Shown: in pieces, positions 47,315-56,292 of the stretch
How the letters are laid out: each line of letters opens with the position of its first letter
Numbering within the stretch: position 1 is the first letter of the stretch
Source: JAICJC01 sp963757605
GTDB taxonomy: Bacteria; Actinomycetota; Thermoleophilia; Gaiellales; JAICJC01
Reading direction: 5' to 3'
DNA length: 64,000 bases
Assembly: GCA_963757605.1 (NCBI GenBank)
Contig: CAVWSF010000001.1
Location: forward strand, 1-64,000
Made by a program: the position numbers and the translations under genes
The notes under the pieces: model-generated
Database searches by the model: none
The model's input: only the letters and a program-made list of their open reading frames with translations
Told to the model about the DNA's origin: nothing

Positions 47315-47821
47315 ATGAGCGCCGAGGGCGAGATCACGATCTGGCAGGGGAATCCCAGCTGGAAGTCGATGCTCCTGTTCTACGTCAAGTGGACGCTGGT
47401 GTCGCTCCTGGCGCTCGGGGTTTGGGCAGCGCTGACCGCGGGTGGCCAGGACGTGGGCCCGACGTGGTTCACGGTCGCCACCGGCATCGGCCTCGTGCTC
47501 ACGTACATCGTCGGGTGGATCCGGCGTCGAAGCACGCGGTACCTCGTCACCGACCGTCGCATCCACATCCGCACTGGGCTGATGTCCCGCCACGAGCGAA
47601 CGACGCACGTCGATCGCGTCCAGAACGTGAACTTGCGCCAGAGCATCCCTCAGCGACTGCTCGGCATCGGCGACGTCGACTGGGACACGGCGGGCACGGA
47701 CGCGGCCGACGCCGACTTCACGTTCCGCGGAGTCGACGACCCGAGCTCGCTGGTGCACGCGGCCGACCGCTACTACGGCGTGGCGGCGGTTCACGAGACG
47801 GCGCAGCGCGAGCCCCAGTAA
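47315..47821 (+). CDS. PH domain-containing membrane protein
   Basis: A 168-aa protein with two membrane helices (about residues 22-45 and 53-72). A bacterial PH (bPH2) domain follows: RRRSTRYLVTDRRIHIRTGLMSRHERTTHVDRVQNVNLRQSIPQRLLGIGDVDW, with DDPSSLVHAADRYY at the end. The family is common in actinobacteria and of unknown function. It follows repeat copy C by 13 bp and precedes a YjbR gene by one base. Confidence 0.88.
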   Translation: MSAEGEITIWQGNPSWKSMLLFYVKWTLVSLLALGVWAALTAGGQDVGPTWFTVATGIGLVLTYIVGWIRRRSTRYLVTDRRIHIRTGLMSRHERTTHVDRVQNVNLRQSIPQRLLGIGDVDWDTAGTDAADADFTFRGVDDPSSLVHAADRYYGVAAVHETAQREPQ

Positions 47822-47822
47822 G

Positions 47823-48179
47823 GTGCGGGCGGTGGACGCCGCCGCCAGCATCCGCTCCTTCGCCCTCTCGTTCCCACAGTCTCGCGAGGACCACCCCTTC
47901 GGCCCCGACGCCCACGTCTTCAAGGTCGGCGGCGGCAGCACGATGTTTGCGATCCTGGGGGACGGGCCGCCCGTCACGGTCACGCTCAAGCTGACCCGCG
48001 AGGAGCGCGAGGTGGCGCTCGAGCTGCCGTTCGTGTCGGAGGCCCGCTACGTCGGCCGCTACGGCTGGATCACCGCGCGGGTCGAGGACGAGGACTGCCT
48101 CGAGGCGACGCTCGAGTGGATGCGCGAGAGCTACTGGCTGAAGGCGCCCGACGACGTGCGCGAAGCGGCCTGGGCTTAG
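47823..48179 (+). CDS. MmcQ/YjbR family protein
   Basis: About 118 aa, starting at GTG 47823 or 47832. The motifs SFPQSREDHPFGPDAHVFKVGG, MFAILGDGPPVTVTLKL and GWITARVEDEDCLEATLEWMRESYWL match the CyaY-like fold of the YjbR family. A DNA-binding role has been suggested for it, without firm biology. It overlaps the end of the converging phosphoesterase gene by 4 bp. Confidence 0.88.
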   Translation: MRAVDAAASIRSFALSFPQSREDHPFGPDAHVFKVGGGSTMFAILGDGPPVTVTLKLTREEREVALELPFVSEARYVGRYGWITARVEDEDCLEATLEWMRESYWLKAPDDVREAAWA

Positions 48180-49126
48180 CCCTCCACCCGCATCGCCCGC
48201 TCGATGCCGTCCGGGCCGACGTCGACCAGGTAGCCGCGCAGGATGCCGTGGTTGGCCTCGCTGCCGGGGTTGATGCAGAGCGTGCGGCCGATCTTGCGCT
48301 CGCCGCCGGACTCGTGGATGTGGCCGTGCACGCCGAGCAGCGGCTCGAACCGCTCGATGATCCGCCGGACGGCGTACGAGCCCACCGGCCCGCGCAGGAC
48401 GTCGCCCGCCGAGATCGTCGGGCGCAGGTTCTCGTCGAGGATCGGCGCCGTATCGAGGCCCGAGTCGTGCGGCGGCACGTGGATCATGAAGACCGCCCGC
48501 CGGGGGTCGCGCACCCGCCCGGCCAGCGCCTCGAGGCGTGATTCGAGCGCGTCCTCGGGCTCCTCGCGCGGCGTCGCCCACGGCGTGATGTTCGACCATC
48601 CTGAGGCGAGCAGCTGCAGCTCGCCCGGCATGTCGAGGACGCGCCCGTCGGCGTTCTGCACGAACGCGCCCTCGCGGTTCAGGATCGGGTCGATCCCGAA
48701 GTCGTCGTCGTTCCCCGGGATCAGGTAGAGCGGCACATCCCCGCCGCCGAGGCGCTCGTCGGCGAGGTCCATCCACCGCCCGACCCGCTCGTTCATGAGC
48801 TCGTGGAGCAGGCGGTCGCGGGCATCGGCGTCGGTCGCAAGGCGGTCGGCCTCCTCGGCCGTCGAGACGAACGAGTAGAAGCCGACGTCGGCGATGTCGC
48901 GCTCGAGCGTCGCCAGCTCCTCGTCGCTTCCGGCCCGCCGTCGCACGCCGAAGAGCTCGGCCTCGTAGGCCGCGCCGTTTCGCACGATCGGGACGATCGC
49001 CTTGCCCGTCAGATCGCCGGCGACGAGCGCGACGTCGGCCTTGTAGACGTTGAGGCGGATCGCGTTCAGGAACTTCCGCCACGCCGTCTCGGCCGCGTGG
49101 AAGTCGCTTGCGAGGTAGATCCGCAC
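48176..49126 (-). CDS. Calcineurin-like metallophosphoesterase
   Basis: A 316-aa dinuclear metal phosphoesterase. The ligands are visible in order: DFHAAE (residues 8-10), VAGDLTG, IPGNDDDFG, MIHVPPHDSG, and GVHGHIHESGG. An insert at about residues 60-105 (RAGSDEELATLERDIADVG...) is helical. No signal peptide, so cytoplasmic; substrate unknown. The GTG start at 49126 lies three bases from the left arm of repeat copy D. Confidence 0.88.
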   Translation of the reverse strand: MRIYLASDFHAAETAWRKFLNAIRLNVYKADVALVAGDLTGKAIVPIVRNGAAYEAELFGVRRRAGSDEELATLERDIADVGFYSFVSTAEEADRLATDADARDRLLHELMNERVGRWMDLADERLGGGDVPLYLIPGNDDDFGIDPILNREGAFVQNADGRVLDMPGELQLLASGWSNITPWATPREEPEDALESRLEALAGRVRDPRRAVFMIHVPPHDSGLDTAPILDENLRPTISAGDVLRGPVGSYAVRRIIERFEPLLGVHGHIHESGGERKIGRTLCINPGSEANHGILRGYLVDVGPDGIERAMRVEG

Positions 49127-49128
49127 TA

Positions 49129-49327
49129 GATGGGTAACCCCCGGTTCCCGCGCGCCTGGACGCCCGGATGGATCGACTGGTCGATGACTGGTGGCGCTGC
49201 GGCTGCGAACCGGCCCATCGCGGCGTCCTCGGTCGGGCCGATATCACCCGATATTGGCCCTCCCTGCGTCCTTGCGCTACTTGGTTCTCGCCGCCCATGA
49301 CGGCACGGGCACCGGGAGTCACCCATC
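49129..49327 (-). repeat. Structured intergenic repeat, copy D (199 bp)
   Basis: The core is on the minus strand, with the complement of gcaaggacgcagggag at 49260-49275. Outer arms gatgggtaacccccggt (49129-49145) and accgggagtcacccatc (49311-49327) pair over 17 bp with two mismatches. The inner stem is gaacc/ggttc and the central hairpin gggccaatatc / gatatcggccc. It fills the gap between the phosphoesterase start and the APC transporter stop, in the direction of those genes. Confidence 0.85.
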
Positions 49328-49332
49328 ACCGA

Positions 49333-51066
49333 CTAGTCCGGCGGGATCTCGGCGAACAGCATGTCGCGATCGACCCCGGCCGACCGCGACCGCCACTGCA
49401 TCACGACGTAGATGACGACGCCCAGGGCGTAGAAGATGAGCGCATCGAGGATGCCGTTCGTCTCGAGGTAGGTGAGCTTCGAGACCCCCTCCGCCGTGAT
49501 GCTGTCCCAGATCGGCTTGATGATCCCGAACGCGTACACCCAGACCGGGAACACGAGCCACGCGAGCCCAACCCACGGGAGCGCCTTCGCGAACGGCGCG
49601 TTTCGCACCAGATCCGGCCGGCGGACGCGAACGAGGATGGCATTCACCCCCGGCATCGTCCACGTGAGGATCGCCATCGTGATCGAGAACCACGCCGTCC
49701 CGGCCAGGTTGAGCTTGTTGCCGGTGGTGGCGAGGAAGTGCGGCAGCGCGTTGTAGCTCTGGAAGAACAGGAAGAGCGCGGTCAGCCCGAGCGTCGCCAG
49801 GATCGCGTTCAGCGGCGCGCGCAGCCGCTCGTTCACCTCGCCGAACCACTCGGGGAGCTGACGGTCGAGGCTCCAGGCGAGCTGCATGCGGCTGATGAAG
49901 TTGATGTAGACCGGGCATAGGAGGAGCGGGAAGATGGCGCCCGCGAAGCTGATGAGGGCCCAGATCGGCCACAGGCTGCCGTTTGCGATCACCCCCAGGA
50001 GCGGCATCGCGTTGGGCTGGCCCATCGGCAGCGCCGAGAGGTTCTCGTTGAACCCCCAGTACGCGGCCCCCCAGCTCACGTTCATGTCGAAGCCGAAGTG
50101 GTTCGAGATCAGGTCCACGTAGACCGAGTTCGCGATCACGCCCACCAGGAGCGCACCGAGCAGCGCGATCAGGACGCCGCGGCGCACGTTCCCGCGCACC
50201 TCGCCCGCGATGTAGGCCGAGTACTGGAACCCGATGTACTGGAAGAGCAGGATCGACAGCATGATCGGGAAGACCGTGTGCGAGAAGAGGTCGCCCAGGA
50301 TGTCGGTCGAGTGCCCGGGCAGGAACGTCGGATGCCCCGAGGCCGCGATCTTGGCCGCCGAGAGCCCGCCGGTGTACTGCGGCAGGTTGTGCTCGAAGTC
50401 CGAGCGGTTCGTCGCCAGGAGGCCGAAGATGAACATCGCCACGAACGACGCCACGCCGAAGATCGCAAGCGCCGTCACGACCTTGTGGAACGTGCGCGTG
50501 GGGAGGAGGACGATGGCCGCGATGACCGCCAGCACGACGAGCGAGGCGATGAACCCGGGAGTGCCGGTGATCGACCCGGTCGAGTCGGTGAACCAGGTGT
50601 TGGCGTCCTGGAAGAAGCTCCCGCCGGCGCCGATGCCGATGATGCGCGCCGTGATCTGAAGGTTGCGCAGGACGAGCGGCACCTCGAACGCGATGATGAG
50701 CACCGACGCGATGACGAGCGTCCACGCCTCGAGCCAGCCCAAAAACGGGTGCGTGATGCGGCTCGTGAACACGTAGTCGCCGCCGGAGCGCGGCATCACG
50801 GAGGTGAGCGACGCGAAGATGATCGCGAGCAGGACGCAGAAGAGGCCGGTGACGATCGCCGCCCAGCCGTACTCCGAGAACGGGCCCCACTTCCACACCG
50901 GGATGAATCCGAGCGAGTAGAAGATCGGATAGAGCGTGAGCCCCACCCCGACGAACGCCGCGATGTTGAAGAACAGCGCGTTCGTGACGCTGACGTCACG
51001 CACGAGCCCGGACGACTGGCGGACGAAGAGCCGCGATCCGGTGCTCGAATCGGCCATATCGGTCAT
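49333..51066 (-). CDS. APC family amino acid permease
   Basis: A 577-aa transporter with about 12 membrane helices. The N-terminal half begins RDVSVTNALFFNIAAFVGVG. The conserved unwound-helix and loop motif is LTSVMPRSGGDYVFTSRITHPFLGWLEAW. Members import amino acids or polyamines by proton symport or exchange. The substrate is not evident. It is last or single in its transcript, with repeat copy D directly downstream of its stop. Confidence 0.9.
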   Translation of the reverse strand: MTDMADSSTGSRLFVRQSSGLVRDVSVTNALFFNIAAFVGVGLTLYPIFYSLGFIPVWKWGPFSEYGWAAIVTGLFCVLLAIIFASLTSVMPRSGGDYVFTSRITHPFLGWLEAWTLVIASVLIIAFEVPLVLRNLQITARIIGIGAGGSFFQDANTWFTDSTGSITGTPGFIASLVVLAVIAAIVLLPTRTFHKVVTALAIFGVASFVAMFIFGLLATNRSDFEHNLPQYTGGLSAAKIAASGHPTFLPGHSTDILGDLFSHTVFPIMLSILLFQYIGFQYSAYIAGEVRGNVRRGVLIALLGALLVGVIANSVYVDLISNHFGFDMNVSWGAAYWGFNENLSALPMGQPNAMPLLGVIANGSLWPIWALISFAGAIFPLLLCPVYINFISRMQLAWSLDRQLPEWFGEVNERLRAPLNAILATLGLTALFLFFQSYNALPHFLATTGNKLNLAGTAWFSITMAILTWTMPGVNAILVRVRRPDLVRNAPFAKALPWVGLAWLVFPVWVYAFGIIKPIWDSITAEGVSKLTYLETNGILDALIFYALGVVIYVVMQWRSRSAGVDRDMLFAEIPPD

Positions 51067-51115
51067 GTCTTGCCCTCCCTCTGGGACCGTCGGCCAGTTC
51101 TACCACACGGCGCAG

Positions 51116-51625
51116 TCAGCGCCGGTCCTCCCAGTTCTCCGGTGCCTCCCATTCGACACCGCCGGTGTCCCAGCCCACGAGGCAGTGCTCGGAGATCGCC
51201 GCGGCGACGCGCTCGAGGAACCCCCGGTCATCCTCGCCGAACGCGGCCGGCTGGTCGGAGTCGATGTCGATCTCGGCGACGACGAGCGTGTTGTAGATGA
51301 TCGGCACGACGATCTCGGATCGGGTCGAGAGGAAGCACGAGAGGTAGCGGTCGTCGGCGTTCACGTCGTCGACGATCTCGGTGCGGCCGCTGGCAGCCGC
51401 GGCGCCGCAGATCCCCTGGCCGACCGGGATGCGCACGTGCTCGGTGGCCTGCGGTCCGCGCCAGGGCCCGAGCACGAGCTCGTCGCCCTCGACGAAGTAG
51501 ATCCCGATCCAGGAGTAGGCCTCGAAACGGTCGTGGAGGAGGTCGACGACCCCCCGCAGGATGTCGTCGGAGTCCTCGCCGCCGGCTGCGATCTGCTCGA
51601 TCTCGGCGAGCACCGCGGCGCTCAC
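51116..51625 (-). CDS. GAF domain protein, free methionine-(R)-sulfoxide reductase-like
   Basis: A 169-aa single-domain GAF protein. GQGICGAAAASGRTEIVDDVNADDRYLSCFLSTRSEIVVPI corresponds to the active-site region of fRMsr enzymes (E. coli YebR). Two of the catalytic-type Cys positions are retained: one in ICG and one in YLSCF. VVAEIDIDSDQPAAFGEDDRGFLE is also family-typical. Predicted role: reduction of free methionine-R-sulfoxide. The GTG start overlaps the thioesterase gene stop by 4 bp, so it is the third gene of a pmm-thioesterase-fRMsr operon. Confidence 0.75.
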   Translation of the reverse strand: MSAAVLAEIEQIAAGGEDSDDILRGVVDLLHDRFEAYSWIGIYFVEGDELVLGPWRGPQATEHVRIPVGQGICGAAAASGRTEIVDDVNADDRYLSCFLSTRSEIVVPIIYNTLVVAEIDIDSDQPAAFGEDDRGFLERVAAAISEHCLVGWDTGGVEWEAPENWEDRR

Positions 51626-52056
51626 GACTCGACCGCCGTGTCGAACGCGGCGACCGCGCCGCGCATGCCGTCGTCGACCCGCACCGGCCGCCGGTCGGCA
51701 ACGTAGACGGCGGTCTGGGTCGACGTCGCCAGGTGCTCGCCGGAGGCGGCGTTCCAGGCCTCGAACTCCCAGGTGACGCTCGTCCGGCCCAACCGGCGCA
51801 CGCGCACGAACACCTCGAGCTCGTCGTCGAAGCGGGCCGGCGCGTGGTACTCGACGTGCTGGGCGCGCATCACGAACTCCGCGCCGCCGGACTCGGGCCG
51901 CAGCAGGCCCAGGTGGCGCAGGTACTCCACGCGGGCGCGGTCGAAGTAGGGCATGTAGCGGCCGTAGTAGACGATGCCCTGGGCGTCGGTCTCGTCGAAG
52001 CCCACCCGCGTTCGCACGGCGAAGCGGTACGGCGGCCTGCGGTCGGTCACGCTCAC
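51622..52056 (-). CDS. Acyl-CoA thioesterase (4HBT/YbgC-like hotdog fold)
   Basis: A 144-aa hotdog-fold thioesterase. TRVGFDETDAQGIVYYGRYMPYFDRARVEYLR is the YbgC/4HBT active-site segment with the catalytic Asp and the Tyr-Tyr. The second half has VEYHAPARFDDELEVFVRVRRLGRTSVTWEFE. It probably hydrolyses a short-chain or aromatic acyl-CoA. GTG start, overlapping pmm by 4 bp and the fRMsr-like gene by 4 bp. Confidence 0.88.
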   Translation of the reverse strand: MSVTDRRPPYRFAVRTRVGFDETDAQGIVYYGRYMPYFDRARVEYLRHLGLLRPESGGAEFVMRAQHVEYHAPARFDDELEVFVRVRRLGRTSVTWEFEAWNAASGEHLATSTQTAVYVADRRPVRVDDGMRGAVAAFDTAVES

Positions 52057-53399
52057 GCCCGGATCAGGTCGAGCACCTCGTCGCGGCGCTGCGCCATCGT
52101 GCCGGCGTCGAGCGCCTCCAGGTTGAGGCGCATGAGCGGCTCGGTGTTGGACGGCCGCACGTTGAAGTGCCAGTCCTCGAACTCGAACGAGATGCCGTCC
52201 ATGTGCGAGACGCGCACCGCGTCTGCCGAGTAGCGCTCCTTCAGCTGCTGGAGCTTCACCGGCACGTCGCTCACCGTCGAGTTGATCTCGCCGGAGATGT
52301 GATAGCGCTCGCGGAACGGCGCCAGCAGCTCCGAGAGCGGCTTCCCGGCGCGCGAGACGAGCTCCAGCATGACGAGCGCCGGCACGACGCCGGTGTCGCA
52401 GTAGTAGAAGTCGCGGAAGTAGTAGTGGCCGGAGACCTCGCCGGCGAAGACCGCGTCCTCCTTGCGGATGCGGGCCTTGATGAAGGCGTGCCCGACCCGG
52501 TTCTCGAGCGCGATGCCGCCGGCTGCGGCGACGGTGTCGCGGACGGCCCACGAGGCGCGCAGGTCGTAGACGATGGTCGAGCCCGGGTGCTTCTCGAGCA
52601 TCGACCGGGCGATGAGGGCGGTGATGAGATCGCCGGGCACGAACTCGCCCGTGTCGTCGACGAAGAAGCACCGGTCGGCGTCGCCGTCCCAGGCGATCCC
52701 GAGGTCGGCGCCGTGTTCGCGCACCTTGGCGATGATGAAGGTGCGGTTCTCCTCGAGTAGCGGATTGGGCTCGTGGTTCGGGAAGCGGCCGTCCGGGTCG
52801 AGGCTGTACGGGTGGACGCTCACGGGCAGCCGGTCCAGGATTGGCGCGATCATCGGCCCCGCCATCCCGTTCGCGCCGTCGAGGACGACCCGGAGGGGCC
52901 GGATCGAGCCGGGGTCGACGAACCCCAGCGCCCGGTCGTGGAAGGCGGCGTAGACGTCGCGCTCTGAGACCTCGCCCCGCGTGGCGGCCGGCTCGGGCGC
53001 GCCTCCGAGAGCGCGGTCCTTGATCCGGTCGAGCCCGGTGTCGCCGCCGACGGGGAGCGCGCCTCGGCGGACGATCTTCATCCCGTTGTAGGCGGCGGGG
53101 TTGTGCGAGGCGGTGACCTGGAGGCCGCCCTCGTAGCCGTACTCGCCGACAGCGAAGTAGAGCATCTCGGTGCCGACCTGGCCCAGGTCGACGACGTCGG
53201 CGCCGGAGTCGGCGGCGCCCCTGATCGCGGCGGCGGCGATGTCGGGCGACGAGAGGCGCATGTCGCGGCCGACGGCCATCACCTTGGGCTCGAAGGCGGC
53301 GACGTAGCCGCAAGCGAGGGCGTATGCACCCTCCGCGTCGAGCTCGTCTGGCACGATGCCGCGCACGTCGTATGCCTTGAACACGGAGGGCGCCAGCAT
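52053..53399 (-). CDS. Phosphomannomutase/phosphoglucomutase
   Basis: An alpha-D-phosphohexomutase (448 aa) supplying mannose-1-P or glucose-1-P for nucleotide sugars. Catalytic Ser98 is in QVTASHNPAAYNGMK. The metal-binding loop DGDADRCFF is near residue 237, the sugar-binding GEVSGHYYF near 310, and the phosphate-binding RPSNTEPLMRL near the C-terminus. The ATG is 6 bp from the divergent acetyltransferase start. It leads a three-gene overlapping operon. Confidence 0.95.
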   Translation of the reverse strand: MLAPSVFKAYDVRGIVPDELDAEGAYALACGYVAAFEPKVMAVGRDMRLSSPDIAAAAIRGAADSGADVVDLGQVGTEMLYFAVGEYGYEGGLQVTASHNPAAYNGMKIVRRGALPVGGDTGLDRIKDRALGGAPEPAATRGEVSERDVYAAFHDRALGFVDPGSIRPLRVVLDGANGMAGPMIAPILDRLPVSVHPYSLDPDGRFPNHEPNPLLEENRTFIIAKVREHGADLGIAWDGDADRCFFVDDTGEFVPGDLITALIARSMLEKHPGSTIVYDLRASWAVRDTVAAAGGIALENRVGHAFIKARIRKEDAVFAGEVSGHYYFRDFYYCDTGVVPALVMLELVSRAGKPLSELLAPFRERYHISGEINSTVSDVPVKLQQLKERYSADAVRVSHMDGISFEFEDWHFNVRPSNTEPLMRLNLEALDAGTMAQRRDEVLDLIRA

Positions 53400-53405
53400 C
53401 GCGGC

Positions 53406-53933
53406 ATGAGTCTAGTGGGAGTCTCCATCCGTCCCTTGCAGGTGAGCGACGCCGACACGCTGGCGGCGCTCTACACCCAGAACCGTGCGTTCCTGGAGCC
53501 GTTCGACCCGCCCCGGCCAGACGGCTTCGCCGCGTCCGCGGCGCAGCGGCGCGAGCTGAAGGCGCTCCAGCAGGAGCGCGCCGCCGACCGGCTCGAGCGG
53601 TTCCTGATCTCGGCGGACGGCGAGCCGGCCGGCGTCATCTCCATCTCGCGGATCTCCCGCGGCCCGTTCCAGAACGCCGGCCTCGGCTACTGGGTGGTCG
53701 AGCGGCTGAACGGCCGCGGGATCGCGACGAAGGCGGTCGGCCTGGTGTGCGAGTGGGGGTTCGGCGAGGCCGGCTTCCACCGCCTGGAGGCGGCGACGCT
53801 GGTCGACAATACCGGCTCGCAGACGGTGCTTCGCCGCAACGGGTTCACCGAGATCGGCCTCTCGCCCCGCTACCTCTTCATCAACGGCGCCTGGCGTGAC
53901 CACATCCTGTTCGCCCGCACCGCCGACGACTGA
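53406..53933 (+). CDS. GNAT family N-acetyltransferase (RimJ/RimL-like)
   Basis: A 175-aa acetyl-CoA-dependent transferase. ISIRPL-type start, substrate-side EPAGVISISRISRG, acetyl-CoA-binding LGYWVVERLNGRGIATKAVGLVCEWGF (the R/Q-x-x-G-x-G/A loop), and HRLEAATLVDNTGSQTVLRRNGFTEIGL, which is typical of ribosomal-protein-alanine acetyltransferase relatives. The target is unknown. Confidence 0.9.
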   Translation: MSLVGVSIRPLQVSDADTLAALYTQNRAFLEPFDPPRPDGFAASAAQRRELKALQQERAADRLERFLISADGEPAGVISISRISRGPFQNAGLGYWVVERLNGRGIATKAVGLVCEWGFGEAGFHRLEAATLVDNTGSQTVLRRNGFTEIGLSPRYLFINGAWRDHILFARTADD

Positions 53934-53941
53934 CCCGACCA

Positions 53942-53963
53942 CCGGGGCCTGGCCCCCGGGGTT
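53942..53963. terminator. Putative bidirectional terminator
   Basis: ccggggcctggcccccggggttt forms a GC hairpin with one bulged base between the convergent acetyltransferase and HIT genes. It has T-rich bases on the plus side only. Confidence 0.45.
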
Positions 53964-54449
53964 TCAGGTGCCCCACGCGGCGCGCAGCTTCGCCGCTGTG
54001 CGCGTGAGGTGCTCGGGCATGACCTTGACGTCGGCCAGGACGGGCATGAAGTTCGTGTCGCCGTTCCAGCGCGGGACGACGTGCAGGTGCAGGTGGTCCT
54101 CGACGCCGGCGCCCGCCACCCGGCCGATGTTGATCCCCGCGTTGAAGCCGTGCGGCGCCATCGCGTCGGCAAGCGCGCCGAGCGCGCGGTCGAGCAGGGC
54201 CCACAGCTCGGCCCGCTCGCCGTCGTCGAGATCGCCGGGCGCTGCGACGTGCCGGTACGGCGCGACCATCAGGTGCCCGTTGGAGTAGGGGTAGAGGTTC
54301 ATGAGGACGTACGCCCGCTCGCCGCGATGCACGATCAGGTTGGCCTCGTCGTCGTCCGCAGCCGCCTTGTCGCAGAAGATGCACCCGCCCGCGTCCACGC
54401 CGCCCTGGATGTACTCCATGCGCCAGGGAGCCCACAGGCGCTCGGTCAT
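53964..54449 (-). CDS. HIT family protein (AP4A phosphorylase-like)
   Basis: A 161-aa histidine-triad nucleotide hydrolase or phosphorylase. The HIT motif is HLHLHVVPRWNGDTNFMPV (His119-x-His121-x-His123). Two Cys of a zinc site lie in GGCIFCDK near the N-terminus. The long C-terminal tail is as in mycobacterial Ap4A phosphorylase (Rv2613c family). ATG start, overlapping corA by 4 bp (ATGA). Confidence 0.9.
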   Translation of the reverse strand: MTERLWAPWRMEYIQGGVDAGGCIFCDKAAADDDEANLIVHRGERAYVLMNLYPYSNGHLMVAPYRHVAAPGDLDDGERAELWALLDRALGALADAMAPHGFNAGINIGRVAGAGVEDHLHLHVVPRWNGDTNFMPVLADVKVMPEHLTRTAAKLRAAWGT

Positions 54450-55438
54450 ATCCAGCGCTTGATGCGGAAGAACACGAGCATGACGACGGCGATGGCGAAC
54501 ATGATGGCGACCGTCGCGATGAACCCGTGGTAGTCGCTCGTGACCGGGATGTGGCGGAAGTTCATCCCGAAGATGCCGCTGATCAGCGTCAGCGGCAGCA
54601 GGATGACTGAGAAGATCGTGAGCAGCCGCAGGATGTCGTTCTGCTTGTGGGCGATGACCGACTCGTTGGTCGCCTCCAGTGCCTCGACGACCTCCTTGTA
54701 GTTGTCGAGCTGGTCCCAGATACGCTCGGCCTTGTCGACGATGTCGTCGAAGTAGACCTCGAGGTCGTCGGGCAGGTAGCGCGTCCGCTCGAGCAGCCGC
54801 AGCGTCGAGCGCTCCGGCTTGATGACCTTGCGGTATGAGACGATCTCGTGCTTCACGTCGGAGATGTCGCGCACGACGTCCTCGGAGCGCCGCTCGGTGA
54901 AGATCGCCTCGCGCATGCGGTCGAGCTTGAACCCGATCTTGTCGAGGATCGGGAAGCAGTAGTCGAAGAGCTCCGAGAGGATCTCGTAGAGCACGTAGCC
55001 CGAGCCCTTGGAGAAGTACTCCTCGCGCCGCTCCTGGTTGTCCTCGAGCTGCGCGAAGAGGCGGCCGAGCGGCTTCAGCGGCACGTTCGGCAGCGTCACG
55101 ATGTAGTCGCGCCCGATGAAGACGTTCAGCTCGGCCGCGTCGAGGCGGGCCCGCTCCTTGTTGTAGTGCGGGACGTGCAGCACGATGAACATGTACTCGT
55201 CGTACTCGTCGATCTTGGGCCGCTGTCGGGTCGAGAGAACGTCCTCGAGATCGAGCTCGTGGAACTCGAAGTTCTGCGCGAGCCAGGCGGTCTCGACGGC
55301 GGTGGGCTCTTCCAGCTGAAGCCAGCGCAGGCCGACGGCCTCGATCTCAGCGATGCGGGGCTCGGAGCGCTCTTCCGGCCGCTGCGGCGCGCGATGGCGC
55401 CGTCGTACTGTCCTCGGGATCCGGGGCAGGTTCGGCAT
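54446..55438 (-). CDS. corA: Magnesium/cobalt transporter CorA family
   Basis: A 330-aa divalent cation channel. A soluble N-terminal domain of about 260 residues is followed by a long helix, the pore signature GMN (residues 291-293, in SGIFGMNFRHIPV), and a second membrane helix that ends in FFRIKRWI. Only two membrane helices are present, as in the family. It lies immediately upstream of the HIT gene with overlapping stop and start. Confidence 0.95.
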   Translation of the reverse strand: MPNLPRIPRTVRRRHRAPQRPEERSEPRIAEIEAVGLRWLQLEEPTAVETAWLAQNFEFHELDLEDVLSTRQRPKIDEYDEYMFIVLHVPHYNKERARLDAAELNVFIGRDYIVTLPNVPLKPLGRLFAQLEDNQERREEYFSKGSGYVLYEILSELFDYCFPILDKIGFKLDRMREAIFTERRSEDVVRDISDVKHEIVSYRKVIKPERSTLRLLERTRYLPDDLEVYFDDIVDKAERIWDQLDNYKEVVEALEATNESVIAHKQNDILRLLTIFSVILLPLTLISGIFGMNFRHIPVTSDYHGFIATVAIMFAIAVVMLVFFRIKRWI

Positions 55439-55554
55439 CGCGGGTCACCTTCGCGGTCAGGGCGTCCATGCCTGCCATTCTACCGTCCCAAGCGGCCTTC
55501 CGCACCCCAGTGGGGCGCGGGCGGCGGCGTGCCGTGCGGTACCGTTCGGGCGCC

Positions 55555-56292
55555 ATGCTGGACGACGTCCCGGCCCGCCACCGCCCCACCGAGGACGAGC
55601 GGCTGCTCGGCCGCCAGGACGCGAGCTTCGTCCACACGGACCCGTGGCGGATCCACCGGATCACCTCCGAGTTCGTCGCCGGCTTCGACGCCCTCGCAGA
55701 GGTGGGGCTGGCCGTCTCGATGTTCGGCTCGGCCCGCACCAAGCCGGACGACCCCGTCTACGCGGCGGCCGAGGCGACGGCAGCGGCGCTTGCGCGGGCG
55801 GGCTACGCGGTCATCACCGGCGGCGGCCCGGGGATCATGGAGGCGTGCAACAAGGGCGCGCGCGAGGCGGGCGGGATGTCCATCGGCGCGGGGATCGAGC
55901 TGCCGCACGAGGAGCACATGAACGACTACCTCGATCTCTCGCTCGACTTCCGGTACTTCTTCGTGCGAAAGACGATGTTCGTGAAGTACGCGGAGGCGTT
56001 CGTCGTCTTCCCGGGCGGGTTCGGCACGCTCGACGAGATGTTCGAGTCGCTCACGCTGATCCAGACCCGGAAGGTGCGGATGTTCCCGACCGTGCTCTAC
56101 GGCAAGCGCTACTGGACCGGGCTCGCGGACTGGATCCGCGACACCGCCGTCGCAGCGGGCAACGTCTCGGAGGATGACCTCGAGCTGCTCCAGATCGCCG
56201 ACTCGCCCGAGCAGGCGGTCGAGATGGTGGTGGCGTGCACGACCGGGACCTGCAGCCACGTCCGCCACCAGCGGCCGCTGCCACTCACCTGA
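55555..56292 (+). CDS. LOG family protein (TIGR00730; cytokinin riboside 5'-monophosphate phosphoribohydrolase-like)
   Basis: A 245-aa Rossmann-like protein. The two LOG signatures are present: ITGGGPGIMEACNKGAREAGG and FPGGFGTLDEMFESLTLIQT, the latter being the PGGxGTxxE motif. Members cleave nucleoside monophosphates to base and ribose 5-phosphate. The ATG at 55555 starts at MLDDVPARHRPTEDE; a longer frame upstream lacks family similarity. It overlaps the 3' end of the converging histidine kinase by 8 bp. Confidence 0.9.
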   Translation: MLDDVPARHRPTEDERLLGRQDASFVHTDPWRIHRITSEFVAGFDALAEVGLAVSMFGSARTKPDDPVYAAAEATAAALARAGYAVITGGGPGIMEACNKGAREAGGMSIGAGIELPHEEHMNDYLDLSLDFRYFFVRKTMFVKYAEAFVVFPGGFGTLDEMFESLTLIQTRKVRMFPTVLYGKRYWTGLADWIRDTAVAAGNVSEDDLELLQIADSPEQAVEMVVACTTGTCSHVRHQRPLPLT

